A stretch of DNA of 64,000 nucleotides. Source: Chitinophaga arvensicola (lineage in GTDB: Bacteria > Bacteroidota > Bacteroidia > Chitinophagales > Chitinophagaceae). The notes beneath the pieces are model-generated. The model saw nothing but the letters and a program-made list of their open reading frames with translations, was not told the origin of the DNA and ran no database searches. How positions within the stretch are numbered: position 1 is the stretch's first letter; each line of letters starts with the position of its first letter. Of this stretch, positions 25,278 through 33,529 are shown piece by piece. The stretch covers positions 558,001 to 622,000 of the forward strand of contig NZ_FOJG01000001.1 of assembly GCF_900110835.1 (NCBI RefSeq), read 5' to 3'. Both the position numbers and the translations under genes were made by a program.

Positions 25278-26276
25278 TTATCTTCCGCCGCCTGGTTTTC
25301 TAGGACCGCTGTTGCTGCCGGCACCAGATGGACGACGTTGTCCGCCTGCTGCTCCACCGCCTGGACCACGACCGCCACCGCCACGGTTAGCGCCACCGCC
25401 CTGGCCACCAGGACCACGGCCGCCGCCACCACGGTTAGCACCGCCTGGGCCGCCTGGACCACGTCCACCACCTGGTGCACCTGGTTTACGACCTCTTTCG
25501 CGATCTTCGCCGCCTTCAACATCGAACTTGCGTCCTTTGTCGTCTGCTTCTTCTTCTTCCTCTACTTCTTCAGATTTCTCTGTAGCTCTTTCAGAAAGAC
25601 CTTCAGCGATAGCTGCGCAGATGTAGCTGGTGATGATAGCGATAGATTTGGTAGCATCGTCATTCGCAGGAATAGCGAAATCTACTTTAGTAGGATCAGA
25701 GTTAGTATCTACCATACCGAAGGTAGAGATACCCAGACGCTTAGCTTCTGCCAGTGCAATGTGTTCGTGGCTGATATCAACCATAAACAGCGCTGCTGGT
25801 ACACGTGCCAGTTGGGCAATACCACCCAGCACTTTCTCCATTTTCTCTTTATCGCGGCTTAAAGTAAGACGTTCTTTCTTAGTGATGTTATCGAATGTAC
25901 CGTCCTGCAGCATTTTTTCAATGCTCTGCATTTTCTTTACACTCTTACGGATGGTAGAGAAGTTAGTAAGCATACCACCTAACCATCTTTCAGTAACGAA
26001 AGGCATGTTGATGTTACGCGCAGCATCTGCTACGATTTCTTTCGCCTGCTTTTTAGTAGCAACGAACATGATCTTTTTACCGCTCTTTGCGATAGATTTC
26101 AGGGCAGCTGCTGCTTCCTGTAATCCTTCTACGGTTTTGTTCAGATCAATGATATGAATACCTTTCTTTTCTGCGAAAATATAAGGCAGCATCTTGGGAT
26201 TCCACTTTTTCTTCAGGTGACCGAAGTGAACACCTGCCTCCAGTAACTGCTGCTGCAATGAGGTATTATTTTCCAT
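25278..26276 (-). CDS. rpsB: 30S ribosomal protein S2 with acidic and RGG-rich tail
   Basis: A 332-residue S2, started at the ATG at 26276. Residues 1-230 are the normal S2 core (LLEAGVHFGHLKKKWNPKM, FVTERWLGGMLTNFSTIRKS, PAALFMVDISHEHIALAEAKRLGI). Then come an acidic stretch (231-246, many Glu) and about 70 residues dominated by Gly, Arg and Pro (261-332) with two near-identical GGANRGGGGRGPGG blocks. Bacterial S2 usually ends soon after the core, at about 230-280 residues, so the tail is a notable addition. RGG tails often bind RNA (family knowledge); a role here is inference. Confidence 0.95.
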   Translation of the reverse strand: MENNTSLQQQLLEAGVHFGHLKKKWNPKMLPYIFAEKKGIHIIDLNKTVEGLQEAAAALKSIAKSGKKIMFVATKKQAKEIVADAARNINMPFVTERWLGGMLTNFSTIRKSVKKMQSIEKMLQDGTFDNITKKERLTLSRDKEKMEKVLGGIAQLARVPAALFMVDISHEHIALAEAKRLGISTFGMVDTNSDPTKVDFAIPANDDATKSIAIITSYICAAIAEGLSERATEKSEEVEEEEEADDKGRKFDVEGGEDRERGRKPGAPGGGRGPGGPGGANRGGGGRGPGGQGGGANRGGGGRGPGGGAAGGQRRPSGAGSNSGPRKPGGGR

Positions 26277-26318
26277 GTTTATATTGCTCAATTAAAAGGA
26301 TCAAATAATGTTTAGCTT

Positions 26319-26348
26319 TTAGCATCCGGCGAATTAGCCCGGAGCTAA
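26319..26348 (-). repeat. Hairpin between rpsI and rpsB
   Basis: TTAGC...CCGG around a short interior against CCGG...GCTAA, in the 92-nt gap before rpsB. It is similar in its outer arms to the hairpin at 25208-25257. Confidence 0.4.
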
Positions 26349-26368
26349 CGGCCAATAGCTCAAAAAAA

Positions 26369-26758
26369 TTAGCGTTTAGAGAACTGGAAGCTTCTTCTTG
26401 CTTTCGCTTTACCTGGTTTCTTACGTTCAACTCCACGTGGATCACGTTTCAGCAGACCTGCAGCTTTCAGTGCGGGACGGAACTCAATGTTCACTTCGCA
26501 TAAAGCACGGGCAATACCCAGTTTAATAGCTTCTGCCTGACCTTTGATACCACCGCCCTGTGCATTCACTTTCACATCAAATTTATCGAGTGCATCGATC
26601 GTTTTGAAAGGCAGCTCCACCTGATTCTGCAGGTAGATCAAAGAAAAGTAGTTTTTATAATCTTTGTCGTTAACAGTAATGTTACCGGTACCCTTGTTGA
26701 TGTAAACACGGGCAACAGCTTCCTTACGACGACCTATTGTATTTTTTTGCTTTTCCAT
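26369..26758 (-). CDS. rpsI: 30S ribosomal protein S9
   Basis: A 129-residue S9 with the typical N-terminus (NTIGRRKEAVARVYINKGTG), the middle VNAQGGGIKGQAEAIKLGIARAL, and the C-terminal tail ending FQFSKR that reaches the P-site tRNA. It follows rplM after 14 nt. Confidence 0.97.
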   Translation of the reverse strand: MEKQKNTIGRRKEAVARVYINKGTGNITVNDKDYKNYFSLIYLQNQVELPFKTIDALDKFDVKVNAQGGGIKGQAEAIKLGIARALCEVNIEFRPALKAAGLLKRDPRGVERKKPGKAKARRSFQFSKR

Positions 26759-26772
26759 GTATCAGAGAAAAA

Positions 26773-27216
26773 TTAGAAAGTTAATGGTTGTGGTTTCTGC
26801 GCAGCATGAGGATGTTCAGCACCAGCATATACAAATAATTTTTTGTACATGGCACGGCCCAGACGGTTTTTAGGCAACATACCTTTAACAGCCTTTTCGA
26901 TCAATACCTCAGGACGGCGACGGATCAGGTCCTTAGCCAACTCGATTCTCTGACCACCTGGGAAACCAGTGTAGTGCATGTATTCTTTCTCCTGCATTTT
27001 ATTACCGCTCAGGGCAATCTTTTCTGCGTTGATTACGATGATATAATCACCACAATCAGTATGAGGCGTATAGTAAGGCTTGTTTTTACCTCTCAGGATA
27101 GCAGCCATCTTAGCAGCAACTCTTCCGAGTGTCAGGTTGGTAGCATCTACTATATGCCAGTCACGCTTTACGTAAGCGTCGTTAGCCGATTTAGTTCTGA
27201 AACTTAATGTATTCAT
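26773..27216 (-). CDS. rplM: 50S ribosomal protein L13
   Basis: A 147-residue L13, with [49 protein letters not shown] and the C-terminal [31 protein letters not shown] as family marks. First gene of the operon rplM-rpsI-rpsB-tsf, preceded by a good -7 element at 27271-27278 and a leader of about 50 nt. Confidence 0.97.
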   Translation of the reverse strand: MNTLSFRTKSANDAYVKRDWHIVDATNLTLGRVAAKMAAILRGKNKPYYTPHTDCGDYIIVINAEKIALSGNKMQEKEYMHYTGFPGGQRIELAKDLIRRRPEVLIEKAVKGMLPKNRLGRAMYKKLFVYAGAEHPHAAQKPQPLTF

Positions 27217-27270
27217 TGTTGTATACGATAAAAATTACGTCTTGTAAACAATTCCCCATTATGAGGAGTG

Positions 27271-27278
27271 CAAAGGTA
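27271..27278 (-). promoter_or_regulatory. -7 element of the ribosomal operon
   Basis: TACCTTTG on the minus strand, about 55 nt before rplM; the -33 position reads TATG rather than TTTG. Confidence 0.5.
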
Positions 27279-27433
27279 CATTGCTCAATCTTAATAACCA
27301 TACATTTTGGGCACTTTTTTACAGGACACCTTTGCAACAGATTGATTTTCAATAAAAAATTTGTATAAAAGTTATTAACAGCAATGGCAAAGCCGGTTAA
27401 TAACTGCTTTTCTTAATATATCTGCATACTGGA

Positions 27434-27457
27434 AATCAAATAAAAAAGGCAGCCCGG
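27434..27457 (-). terminator. Terminator of the zinc metallopeptidase gene
   Basis: AAAAGGC and GCCTTTT arms with an inner GCC/GGC pair, 55 nt after the peptidase stop, between it and the rplM promoter. Confidence 0.7.
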
Positions 27458-27512
27458 GCCGCCTTTTATTTATATAAGTATGTAAAAACGACTTTTTCTG
27501 CCGGCCCCGGGG

Positions 27513-28205
27513 TTAATTCCGGTTTCTGCTACCTGCCATATATATTAATACATATTGCACCAGGGTAGCTATGGAAGCAAGTGCAGCCACTACATAGGTC
27601 ATGGCAGCCCACCAGAGCGCATTCTTCGCCTTGTCATGCTCACTCCGCTGCATAATAGTAGTGTTATCCAGCCATGCCAGCGCCCTGCGGGAAGCGTCGA
27701 ACTCCACTGGCAGCGTTACTACCGAAAACAGCGTTGTTATCGCAAAAAGGATAATCCCCCCCAGCAATAGCTGCGGGAACGTATTTATAAGCAGGATACC
27801 GCCCAGCAGCACCCATGAAACGATATTTGAACTGACCTGTACAATAGGAACTAACCGGGAACGGAGCCCCAGCCAGGGATAGGCCGCCGCATGCTGCACC
27901 GCATGGCCGCATTCGTGCGCTGCCACCGCTGCCGCCGCTACATTGGCGCCGTTATATACATCCGGGCTCAGATTTACCGTTTTATCGGCCGGATTGTAGT
28001 GATCCGACAGAAATCCTTCCGTTTCACGTACCTGTACGCCATAAATCTGGTTATCCTTCAGCATTTTTTCCGCAATCTGCTTACCGGTCAGACCGGAAGA
28101 GGTGGGTATTTCACTGTAAGCCCTGAACTTACTCTTGAGCACTTGGCTTACAAGCAGGCTGATCCCCACAAAAATCAGCGATAAAAACATGATTCCAGGT
28201 GTCAT
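27513..28205 (-). CDS. Membrane zinc metallopeptidase (YugP-like)
   Basis: A 230-residue integral membrane protein of the COG2738/YugP family of putative zinc proteases. The metal motif is H97-E98-C-G-H101 (AAHECGHAVQHA), with membrane segments at about residues 4-22, 125-143, 148-165 and near the C-terminus. The target is unknown; these are thought to act in membrane protein turnover. Its start is 562 nt upstream of radA on the opposite strand. Confidence 0.9.
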   Translation of the reverse strand: MTPGIMFLSLIFVGISLLVSQVLKSKFRAYSEIPTSSGLTGKQIAEKMLKDNQIYGVQVRETEGFLSDHYNPADKTVNLSPDVYNGANVAAAAVAAHECGHAVQHAAAYPWLGLRSRLVPIVQVSSNIVSWVLLGGILLINTFPQLLLGGIILFAITTLFSVVTLPVEFDASRRALAWLDNTTIMQRSEHDKAKNALWWAAMTYVVAALASIATLVQYVLIYMAGSRNRN

Positions 28206-28624
28206 ATTATTTAAAGTTAAGTCATCTTATGCAACAAATATCTCACCAGAGCCCCCCTTTTAAGTTATATTTAGCACTTGACTGCCATCCCTTCTTTTTG
28301 TCTCCGGATTATAAATTTAACACTGCCATTATGTCCTAAAAAATATTTTTTTAACGCGAAAAGCGCCTGTTTGTCATTTAAAAATATACTTACTATTAGA
28401 TTTTTTTAATATACAAAAATCATCAACATCAACCCTATTTATCAACATTTTACGAGCCTCCAATGAAAGTAATATTAGATAAAAACAAGGGCTGAAACAA
28501 GCGATGGCAGCCACTTTCTCAGATCAGGCAAATACCCCAAAAGTTATTCACATCAATTAAATAAACTTTTTTATTCTGAAGCCATTTTGTAATTTAGACC
28601 TGAATTTAATGGGTTAGTAAGTAG
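28206..28624. other. Long AT-rich gap upstream of radA
   Basis: Part of a 561-nt non-coding gap between divergently placed genes. I see no convincing reading frame, tRNA or repeat. It contains several A/T-rich tracts and must hold the promoters for both sides. A terminator-like hairpin at 28625 suggests that a short transcript may begin in this region. Confidence 0.4.
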
Positions 28625-28665
28625 AAAGAGTCAGCGGAATCTTCCGTTTGGCTCTTTTCTCTTTT
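28625..28665 (+). terminator. Orphan terminator-like hairpin upstream of radA
   Basis: AAAGAG...CTCTTT with an inner CGGAA/TTCCG stem, followed by TTTTCTCTTTTT. No plus-strand gene precedes it; radA begins 101 nt downstream. It may end a small RNA or act as an attenuator. Confidence 0.6.
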
Positions 28666-28766
28666 TATACCTTCTTCCCTCCTTTTTTACACCTTCTCTT
28701 TTTATCATTTCACCCGAAGTAAAGTTTAAAACCGTTTACTTTGTATGCATCTTCTTTATAAAAATT

Positions 28767-30143
28767 ATGAGTAAAATCAGAACCGCTTTTTTCTGTCAGA
28801 ATTGTGGATACGAATCAGCTAAATGGAATGGAAAATGTCCGAGTTGCGGAGAATGGAATACGTTTGTCGAAGAAAGAGTGCAAAAAGACATTCCTCAAAA
28901 ACAACAAGACTGGAAAAATAATGATTCCCCTTCTCCCAGAACACAAAAAATTATCAATCTTTCTGAAGTAGTTACCAAAGACGAAGAAAGAATACTTACC
29001 CCTGACAACGAATTGAACAGAGTGCTGGGAGGCGGTATAGTAGCGGGTTCCCTCGTATTGGTGGGTGGAGAACCCGGCATCGGAAAATCGACGCTCTTCC
29101 TTCAGAATGCATTACAACTGAAGCATATCAAAACACTTTATATCAGTGGAGAAGAAAGTGAACAACAGATAAAAATGCGGGCAGACCGCATCCAGAATTC
29201 CAACGAACAATTCTATCTGCTCACAGAAACTTCCACACAGACAATTTTCCAGGAAATAAAAAAATTACAACCCCAACTGGTCATTGTCGATTCCATTCAA
29301 ACACTGCATTCCCCATTTATAGAATCTGCTCCCGGAAGTGTATCACAGATCAGGGAAACTACCGCCGAATTACAACGCTTCGCCAAGGAAAGTAATACCC
29401 CTGTTTTCCTCATCGGGCATATCACAAAAGATGGCTCCATAGCCGGCCCAAAAGTGCTGGAACACATGGTGGACACGGTTTTACAGTTCGAAGGCGATCA
29501 GCATTATGCCTACCGCATCCTGCGCACGATCAAAAACCGGTTTGGCTCTACCGCCGAACTGGGCATTTATGAAATGACGGGTACAGGCCTCAGACAGGTG
29601 ACCAACCCTTCCGAAATACTGATCTCCCAACGGGAAGATCTGCTCAGCGGTGTTGCCATCTCTGCTACGATGGAAGGGATGCGCCCACTACTGGTAGAAG
29701 TACAGGCACTCGTTACTCAATCTGTTTACGGCACACCACAACGCACGGCTACTGGTTTCGATCTTCGCAGGTTACAATTGCTGCTGGCTGTACTCGAAAA
29801 AAGAGGTGGCTTTCACTTTGGCGTAAAAGATGTATTTCTCAACATTGCCGGCGGTATCCGGGTGGAAGATCCGGCCATCGACCTGGCGGTGTTATGCGCC
29901 TTGCTTTCTTCTTATGAAGACAATGCCATTTCCCCTAAAATCTGTTTTTCGGGAGAAGTAGGTCTGAGTGGTGAGATAAGAGCGGTGAACCGTATTGAAC
30001 AGAGAATCGCAGAAGCAGAGAAGCTCGGCTTTGAAAAAATATTTATTTCACGGTACAACAAAAAAGGAATTGATTTCAGTAAATTCCATATTGAAGTAAT
30101 TGCAGTAGGAAGAGTGGAGGAAGTATACCAGCGCTTATTCTAA
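28767..30143 (+). CDS. radA: DNA repair protein RadA
   Basis: A 458-residue RadA, a RecA-like DNA-dependent ATPase that moves branched recombination intermediates. The zinc finger is C10-C13-C24-C27 (CQNCG...CPSCG), the Walker A motif is GGEPGIGKSTL, the RadA-specific KNRFG motif is in TIKNRFGST, and the C-terminal Lon-like domain shows GGIRVEDPAIDLAVLCALLSS and SGEVGLSGEIRAV. Length is normal. comF follows after 12 nt. Confidence 0.97.
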   Translation: MSKIRTAFFCQNCGYESAKWNGKCPSCGEWNTFVEERVQKDIPQKQQDWKNNDSPSPRTQKIINLSEVVTKDEERILTPDNELNRVLGGGIVAGSLVLVGGEPGIGKSTLFLQNALQLKHIKTLYISGEESEQQIKMRADRIQNSNEQFYLLTETSTQTIFQEIKKLQPQLVIVDSIQTLHSPFIESAPGSVSQIRETTAELQRFAKESNTPVFLIGHITKDGSIAGPKVLEHMVDTVLQFEGDQHYAYRILRTIKNRFGSTAELGIYEMTGTGLRQVTNPSEILISQREDLLSGVAISATMEGMRPLLVEVQALVTQSVYGTPQRTATGFDLRRLQLLLAVLEKRGGFHFGVKDVFLNIAGGIRVEDPAIDLAVLCALLSSYEDNAISPKICFSGEVGLSGEIRAVNRIEQRIAEAEKLGFEKIFISRYNKKGIDFSKFHIEVIAVGRVEEVYQRLF

Positions 30144-30155
30144 ATACACGTATAT

Positions 30156-30845
30156 ATGCTGACCAGTTTGTTAACCCCACTGGTTCATCTGTTTTATCCG
30201 CATTGCTGTGAACTATGCGGTACTGATCTTCATCAGGCAGATGAATTGTTATGTCTGCGTTGCGCGCAGGCCCTACCCCTCACCCATTTCCAGCGCTATC
30301 CCGATAATCCTGTAGCACAGGTGTTCCGGGGAAGAATACCCCTGCAACAGGCCAGCGCTACTTATTATTATAACCAGTCGTCCGGCTTACAACAGCTGAT
30401 TCACCGGTTCAAGTACCATCAGCGTCCGGACATTGCCACCTGGCTCGGTAAACAGACCGGCTACCAGTTACAGGAAAGCTCCTGGATCAAAGACATTGAT
30501 CTGCTGGTACCCGTTCCCCTGAATGCCCGCAAGGAAAAGCAACGTGGCTATAACCAGGCAACGTTGCTGGCCAGGGGTATTGCGGCTGTGATTCCTTTAC
30601 CGGTATCGCCGGCTACCCTACGCCGGGAACACTTCACCGCCACCCAAACAAAAAAAGGGCGAACAGACCGGTGGCAGAATGTAGCACATGTCTTTAGTAT
30701 CTCCGGCAACCTTTCCGGCGGTTTACACGTATTGCTGGTGGATGACGTGATTACCACGGGAGCCACTACCGAGGCCTGTTGTAATGTGCTGCAAAAAGCC
30801 GGCGCCAGGGTCAGTGTCTGTTGTCTTGCCTATGCCTGGAGCTGA
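30156..30845 (+). CDS. ComF family phosphoribosyltransferase-like protein
   Basis: A 229-residue ComF-like protein, which in competent bacteria takes part in DNA uptake. An N-terminal zinc-ribbon (C18, C21, C33, C36 region), a central phosphoribosyltransferase domain and the PRPP loop VLLVDDVITTGATTEACC near residues 194-211 are all present. It follows radA directly and is co-transcribed; both deal with DNA strand uptake or recombination. Confidence 0.9.
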   Translation: MLTSLLTPLVHLFYPHCCELCGTDLHQADELLCLRCAQALPLTHFQRYPDNPVAQVFRGRIPLQQASATYYYNQSSGLQQLIHRFKYHQRPDIATWLGKQTGYQLQESSWIKDIDLLVPVPLNARKEKQRGYNQATLLARGIAAVIPLPVSPATLRREHFTATQTKKGRTDRWQNVAHVFSISGNLSGGLHVLLVDDVITTGATTEACCNVLQKAGARVSVCCLAYAWS

Positions 30846-31020
30846 CAGCAGTGACATCCGGGAGCCATCGCCTGCCACCCGACTTTGCAGCGGAATTCCA
30901 GTTACCGGATGTGAATAATTAAAAGCTGGAAAATCTTACCTATTTTTAGTAAGGGAATGCTAACTTTACAAGTAGAGCCATTAAACTATTGTTTTAAATC
31001 AGACTTTATAAAAATCGCAT

Positions 31021-31542
31021 ATGTTCAGATTAGCCATATTATCAATTGTGATGCTCTTTGCATCTTCCCATCTGTATGATTTTAAAGTAGATGCCGTAGA
31101 CGGAGGAAAGATCGATTTCTCCAAGTACAAAGGAAAGAAAGTATTGATTGTCAATACTGCTTCTATGTGCGGTAACACCCCGCAATACGAAGGCCTCGAA
31201 AAACTCTACAAAAAATATGAAGGAAAGCTGGTGATCATCGGTTTTCCTGCCAATAACTTCGGTTCACAGGAACCTGGCAGCAACAAGGAAATTCAGGAAT
31301 TCTGCACAAAGAAATATGCAGTTACTTTTCCGATGGCCGCCAAAATTTCTGTGAAAGGCGCCGATATACACCCACTGTACAAATGGTTGCTGGAACAAAG
31401 CAAAGCGAAACACATGGAGCCAGCTGAAGTAACCTGGAACTTCCAGAAATATCTGCTGGATGAGAAAGGAAACCTGGTAGCGGTGTTTTCGCCCAAAACC
31501 CAACCTGAGTCTGCCGAGGTAATTGCGGCTATCGAGAAGTAG
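31021..31542 (+). CDS. Exported glutathione-peroxidase-family protein
   Basis: A 173-residue protein of the thioredoxin-dependent glutathione peroxidase family, which reduces hydroperoxides. The peroxidatic cysteine is Cys50 (NTASMCGNTPQYEGL), with Gln83 in FGSQEPG, Trp139 and Asn140 in VTWNF, and a probable resolving Cys95 in EIQEFC. The first 16-18 residues look like a signal peptide, so it should act in the periplasm. It is a single gene. Confidence 0.93.
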   Translation: MFRLAILSIVMLFASSHLYDFKVDAVDGGKIDFSKYKGKKVLIVNTASMCGNTPQYEGLEKLYKKYEGKLVIIGFPANNFGSQEPGSNKEIQEFCTKKYAVTFPMAAKISVKGADIHPLYKWLLEQSKAKHMEPAEVTWNFQKYLLDEKGNLVAVFSPKTQPESAEVIAAIEK

Positions 31543-31659
31543 TTCTTTTTTCTTACCTGTCGTCAACTTTGTGTATAAAGAAATTTGCAGGTACCTATGT
31601 AAACGTATATCCGTTTACGTAGGTATCCTGTTATTCATACACAATGCGTAACCGTATTC

Positions 31660-32211
31660 ATGAAACACTACACCCCACACACAGTTCATGCACTGCCTGT
31701 AATGGCGTTGCTTTGTATTTTATTTCTTTTCCCGGCTTGTCAGCAGGATGTAGATGGTCCTTCTATTTCCTGCCCGGGTATGCAGATGCTTGCCTCTATT
31801 GACAACCGGAGTACGCCCATGAATTTCAGCAGAAGCCTGTTATTCAGAGAGCGGACAGATACCGGCGGGCTCAAATTTCTGAGCCTGGAAACGGTATCCG
31901 ATTCCTTTAAGATTGTACTCAATGTTACAGACGGCATGTATGAAGATGCAGGCCTGCTAAACGATAGTCTTAAGCTGAAAACCTATATTTTTAGCCGTCA
32001 GCAACATCTTTCAGGTGGGCTTGTAGCGATGGCGCTTAAGAACGCGGCCGGCCAATTCGATTTTCTCACAACGGATTCCTCCAGTGTAACGATACGCAAA
32101 ATCAATCTCCGGACACAAACTGTATCCGGCAACTTTTATTTTACAGATAATGCTAAAAAGATCGTCAGTAGCGGCACCTTCGATAATGCCTGTTATCTGT
32201 CTCTTCAATAA
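31660..32211 (+). CDS. Hypothetical lipoprotein
   Basis: A 183-residue lipoprotein with lipobox cysteine Cys27 (FLFPAC). The mature part is beta-rich, with a KINLRTQTVSGNFYFTDNAKKIVSSGTFDNACY end that resembles the DUF6252-like lipoproteins of Bacteroidota (weak recollection). Function not known. holB follows 32 nt later. Confidence 0.6.
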   Translation: MKHYTPHTVHALPVMALLCILFLFPACQQDVDGPSISCPGMQMLASIDNRSTPMNFSRSLLFRERTDTGGLKFLSLETVSDSFKIVLNVTDGMYEDAGLLNDSLKLKTYIFSRQQHLSGGLVAMALKNAAGQFDFLTTDSSSVTIRKINLRTQTVSGNFYFTDNAKKIVSSGTFDNACYLSLQ

Positions 32212-32243
32212 ATGATTAGCCCCCTTTTTACTATCTTGCGCCC

Positions 32244-33383
32244 ATGCTTTTTTCTGATATCATAGGACAAGGGGATGTGAAGCAACAGCTTATTCAATCC
32301 GTTCAGCATAACCGGCTTAGTCATGCCATGATACTGCTGGCTCCGGAAGGAGCAGGCGGTTTGCCACTGGGCCTGGCCTTCACTCAATACCTTGTTTGTG
32401 AAAACAAACAGGAACAAGGCGCCTGCGGACAATGCGCTGCCTGCGCCAAAGCTTCCCAGTTTGTTCATCCTGACATCCACTATTCTTACCCGGTTATTCC
32501 ACGCAAAACGGGTGATAAACCTGTGAGTACGGATTACATCAGTGAATGGCGTGAATTTGTTACCACCAATCCTTATGGTAATGCCTACGACTGGCTTCAG
32601 TTTATTGGTGCAGAAAACAAGCAGGGAAATATAACTGCTACTGAGTGTCAGGACATTATCCACAAATTGAACCTGAAAAGTTTTGAAAGTGGCTATAAAA
32701 TATTGGTGATGTGGATGCCAGAATACCTGGGCAATGAGGGCAACCGCCTATTGAAATTGATTGAAGAACCTCCACGGAATACCTTATTTATCCTGATAGC
32801 TGAGAACCAGGAGCAGATCCTGGCCACCATTTTATCCAGAACACATCTGATCAAAATAAACCCGCTGACAAAGGAAGATATGGTGACCGCGCTGGAACAG
32901 CGAAGTCATGTACCCACTGCCAAAGCGCAACAAATGGCCACCATCACAGCAGGCAATTACCGGGAAGCACTATTCCTGTTGCAGCACTCCGACGACGATT
33001 ATCATGAGTTACTCCGCAGCTGGCTCAATCACCTGTTTACCGGCAACCGTGTTGCCCTGCAGGAATGGATTGAAGGAATATCCAGTGCCAAAACCGGCCG
33101 GGAAAACCAGAAACAATTCCTGCGTTACTTTATTAATCTACTGGAACATACCATCAGGTTGCAATACCTCGACAAAAGCCTCCTCGCATTTTCCACAGAG
33201 GAAATGGACTTTGCCGCCAAGCTGGCCAAACTGGCTAACCTCGACCAGATGCAGGAAATAACCGAAGCGCTGAACAACGCCAGTTATTATATTGAGCGTA
33301 ACGCCAACGGAAAGATGCTATTTCATGCCCTGTCCCTCAAGCTGCAATATATATTTAAAAAGAAACCTTTACCAGTTATATAA
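32244..33383 (+). CDS. holB: DNA polymerase III subunit delta prime
   Basis: A 379-residue delta' clamp-loader subunit. It begins FSDIIGQGDVKQQLIQSVQHNRLSHAMILLAPEG, has the zinc module CENKQEQGACGQCAACAK near residues 53-70, and the Walker B-like stretch KILVMWMPEYLGNEGNRLLKLIEEPP; the SRC-type motif reads LSRTH. The P-loop position (EGAGGLPLG) lacks the GKT, as in delta' proteins, which do not hydrolyse ATP. It acts with DnaX and HolA in loading the sliding clamp. Confidence 0.9.
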   Translation: MLFSDIIGQGDVKQQLIQSVQHNRLSHAMILLAPEGAGGLPLGLAFTQYLVCENKQEQGACGQCAACAKASQFVHPDIHYSYPVIPRKTGDKPVSTDYISEWREFVTTNPYGNAYDWLQFIGAENKQGNITATECQDIIHKLNLKSFESGYKILVMWMPEYLGNEGNRLLKLIEEPPRNTLFILIAENQEQILATILSRTHLIKINPLTKEDMVTALEQRSHVPTAKAQQMATITAGNYREALFLLQHSDDDYHELLRSWLNHLFTGNRVALQEWIEGISSAKTGRENQKQFLRYFINLLEHTIRLQYLDKSLLAFSTEEMDFAAKLAKLANLDQMQEITEALNNASYYIERNANGKMLFHALSLKLQYIFKKKPLPVI

Positions 33384-33529
33384 TAGCCCCTGCATCCTGC
33401 GGGGCTTATCAGCGGCTTTTCCCTATCTTTGCTGCTTCCGGCCTTTTGTTTTTCTGAAAGGAAAAACGTATTTTGAAGAACTGGAATAACCTGAAATGCT
33501 TATTTATAAAATTTAAACTAATTAATAAT

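Noticed and set aside
25272..25862. Plus-strand open frames rich in Ala, Thr or Pro opposite rpsB
   Set aside because: They result from reading the repetitive Gly/Arg codons of the S2 tail backwards.
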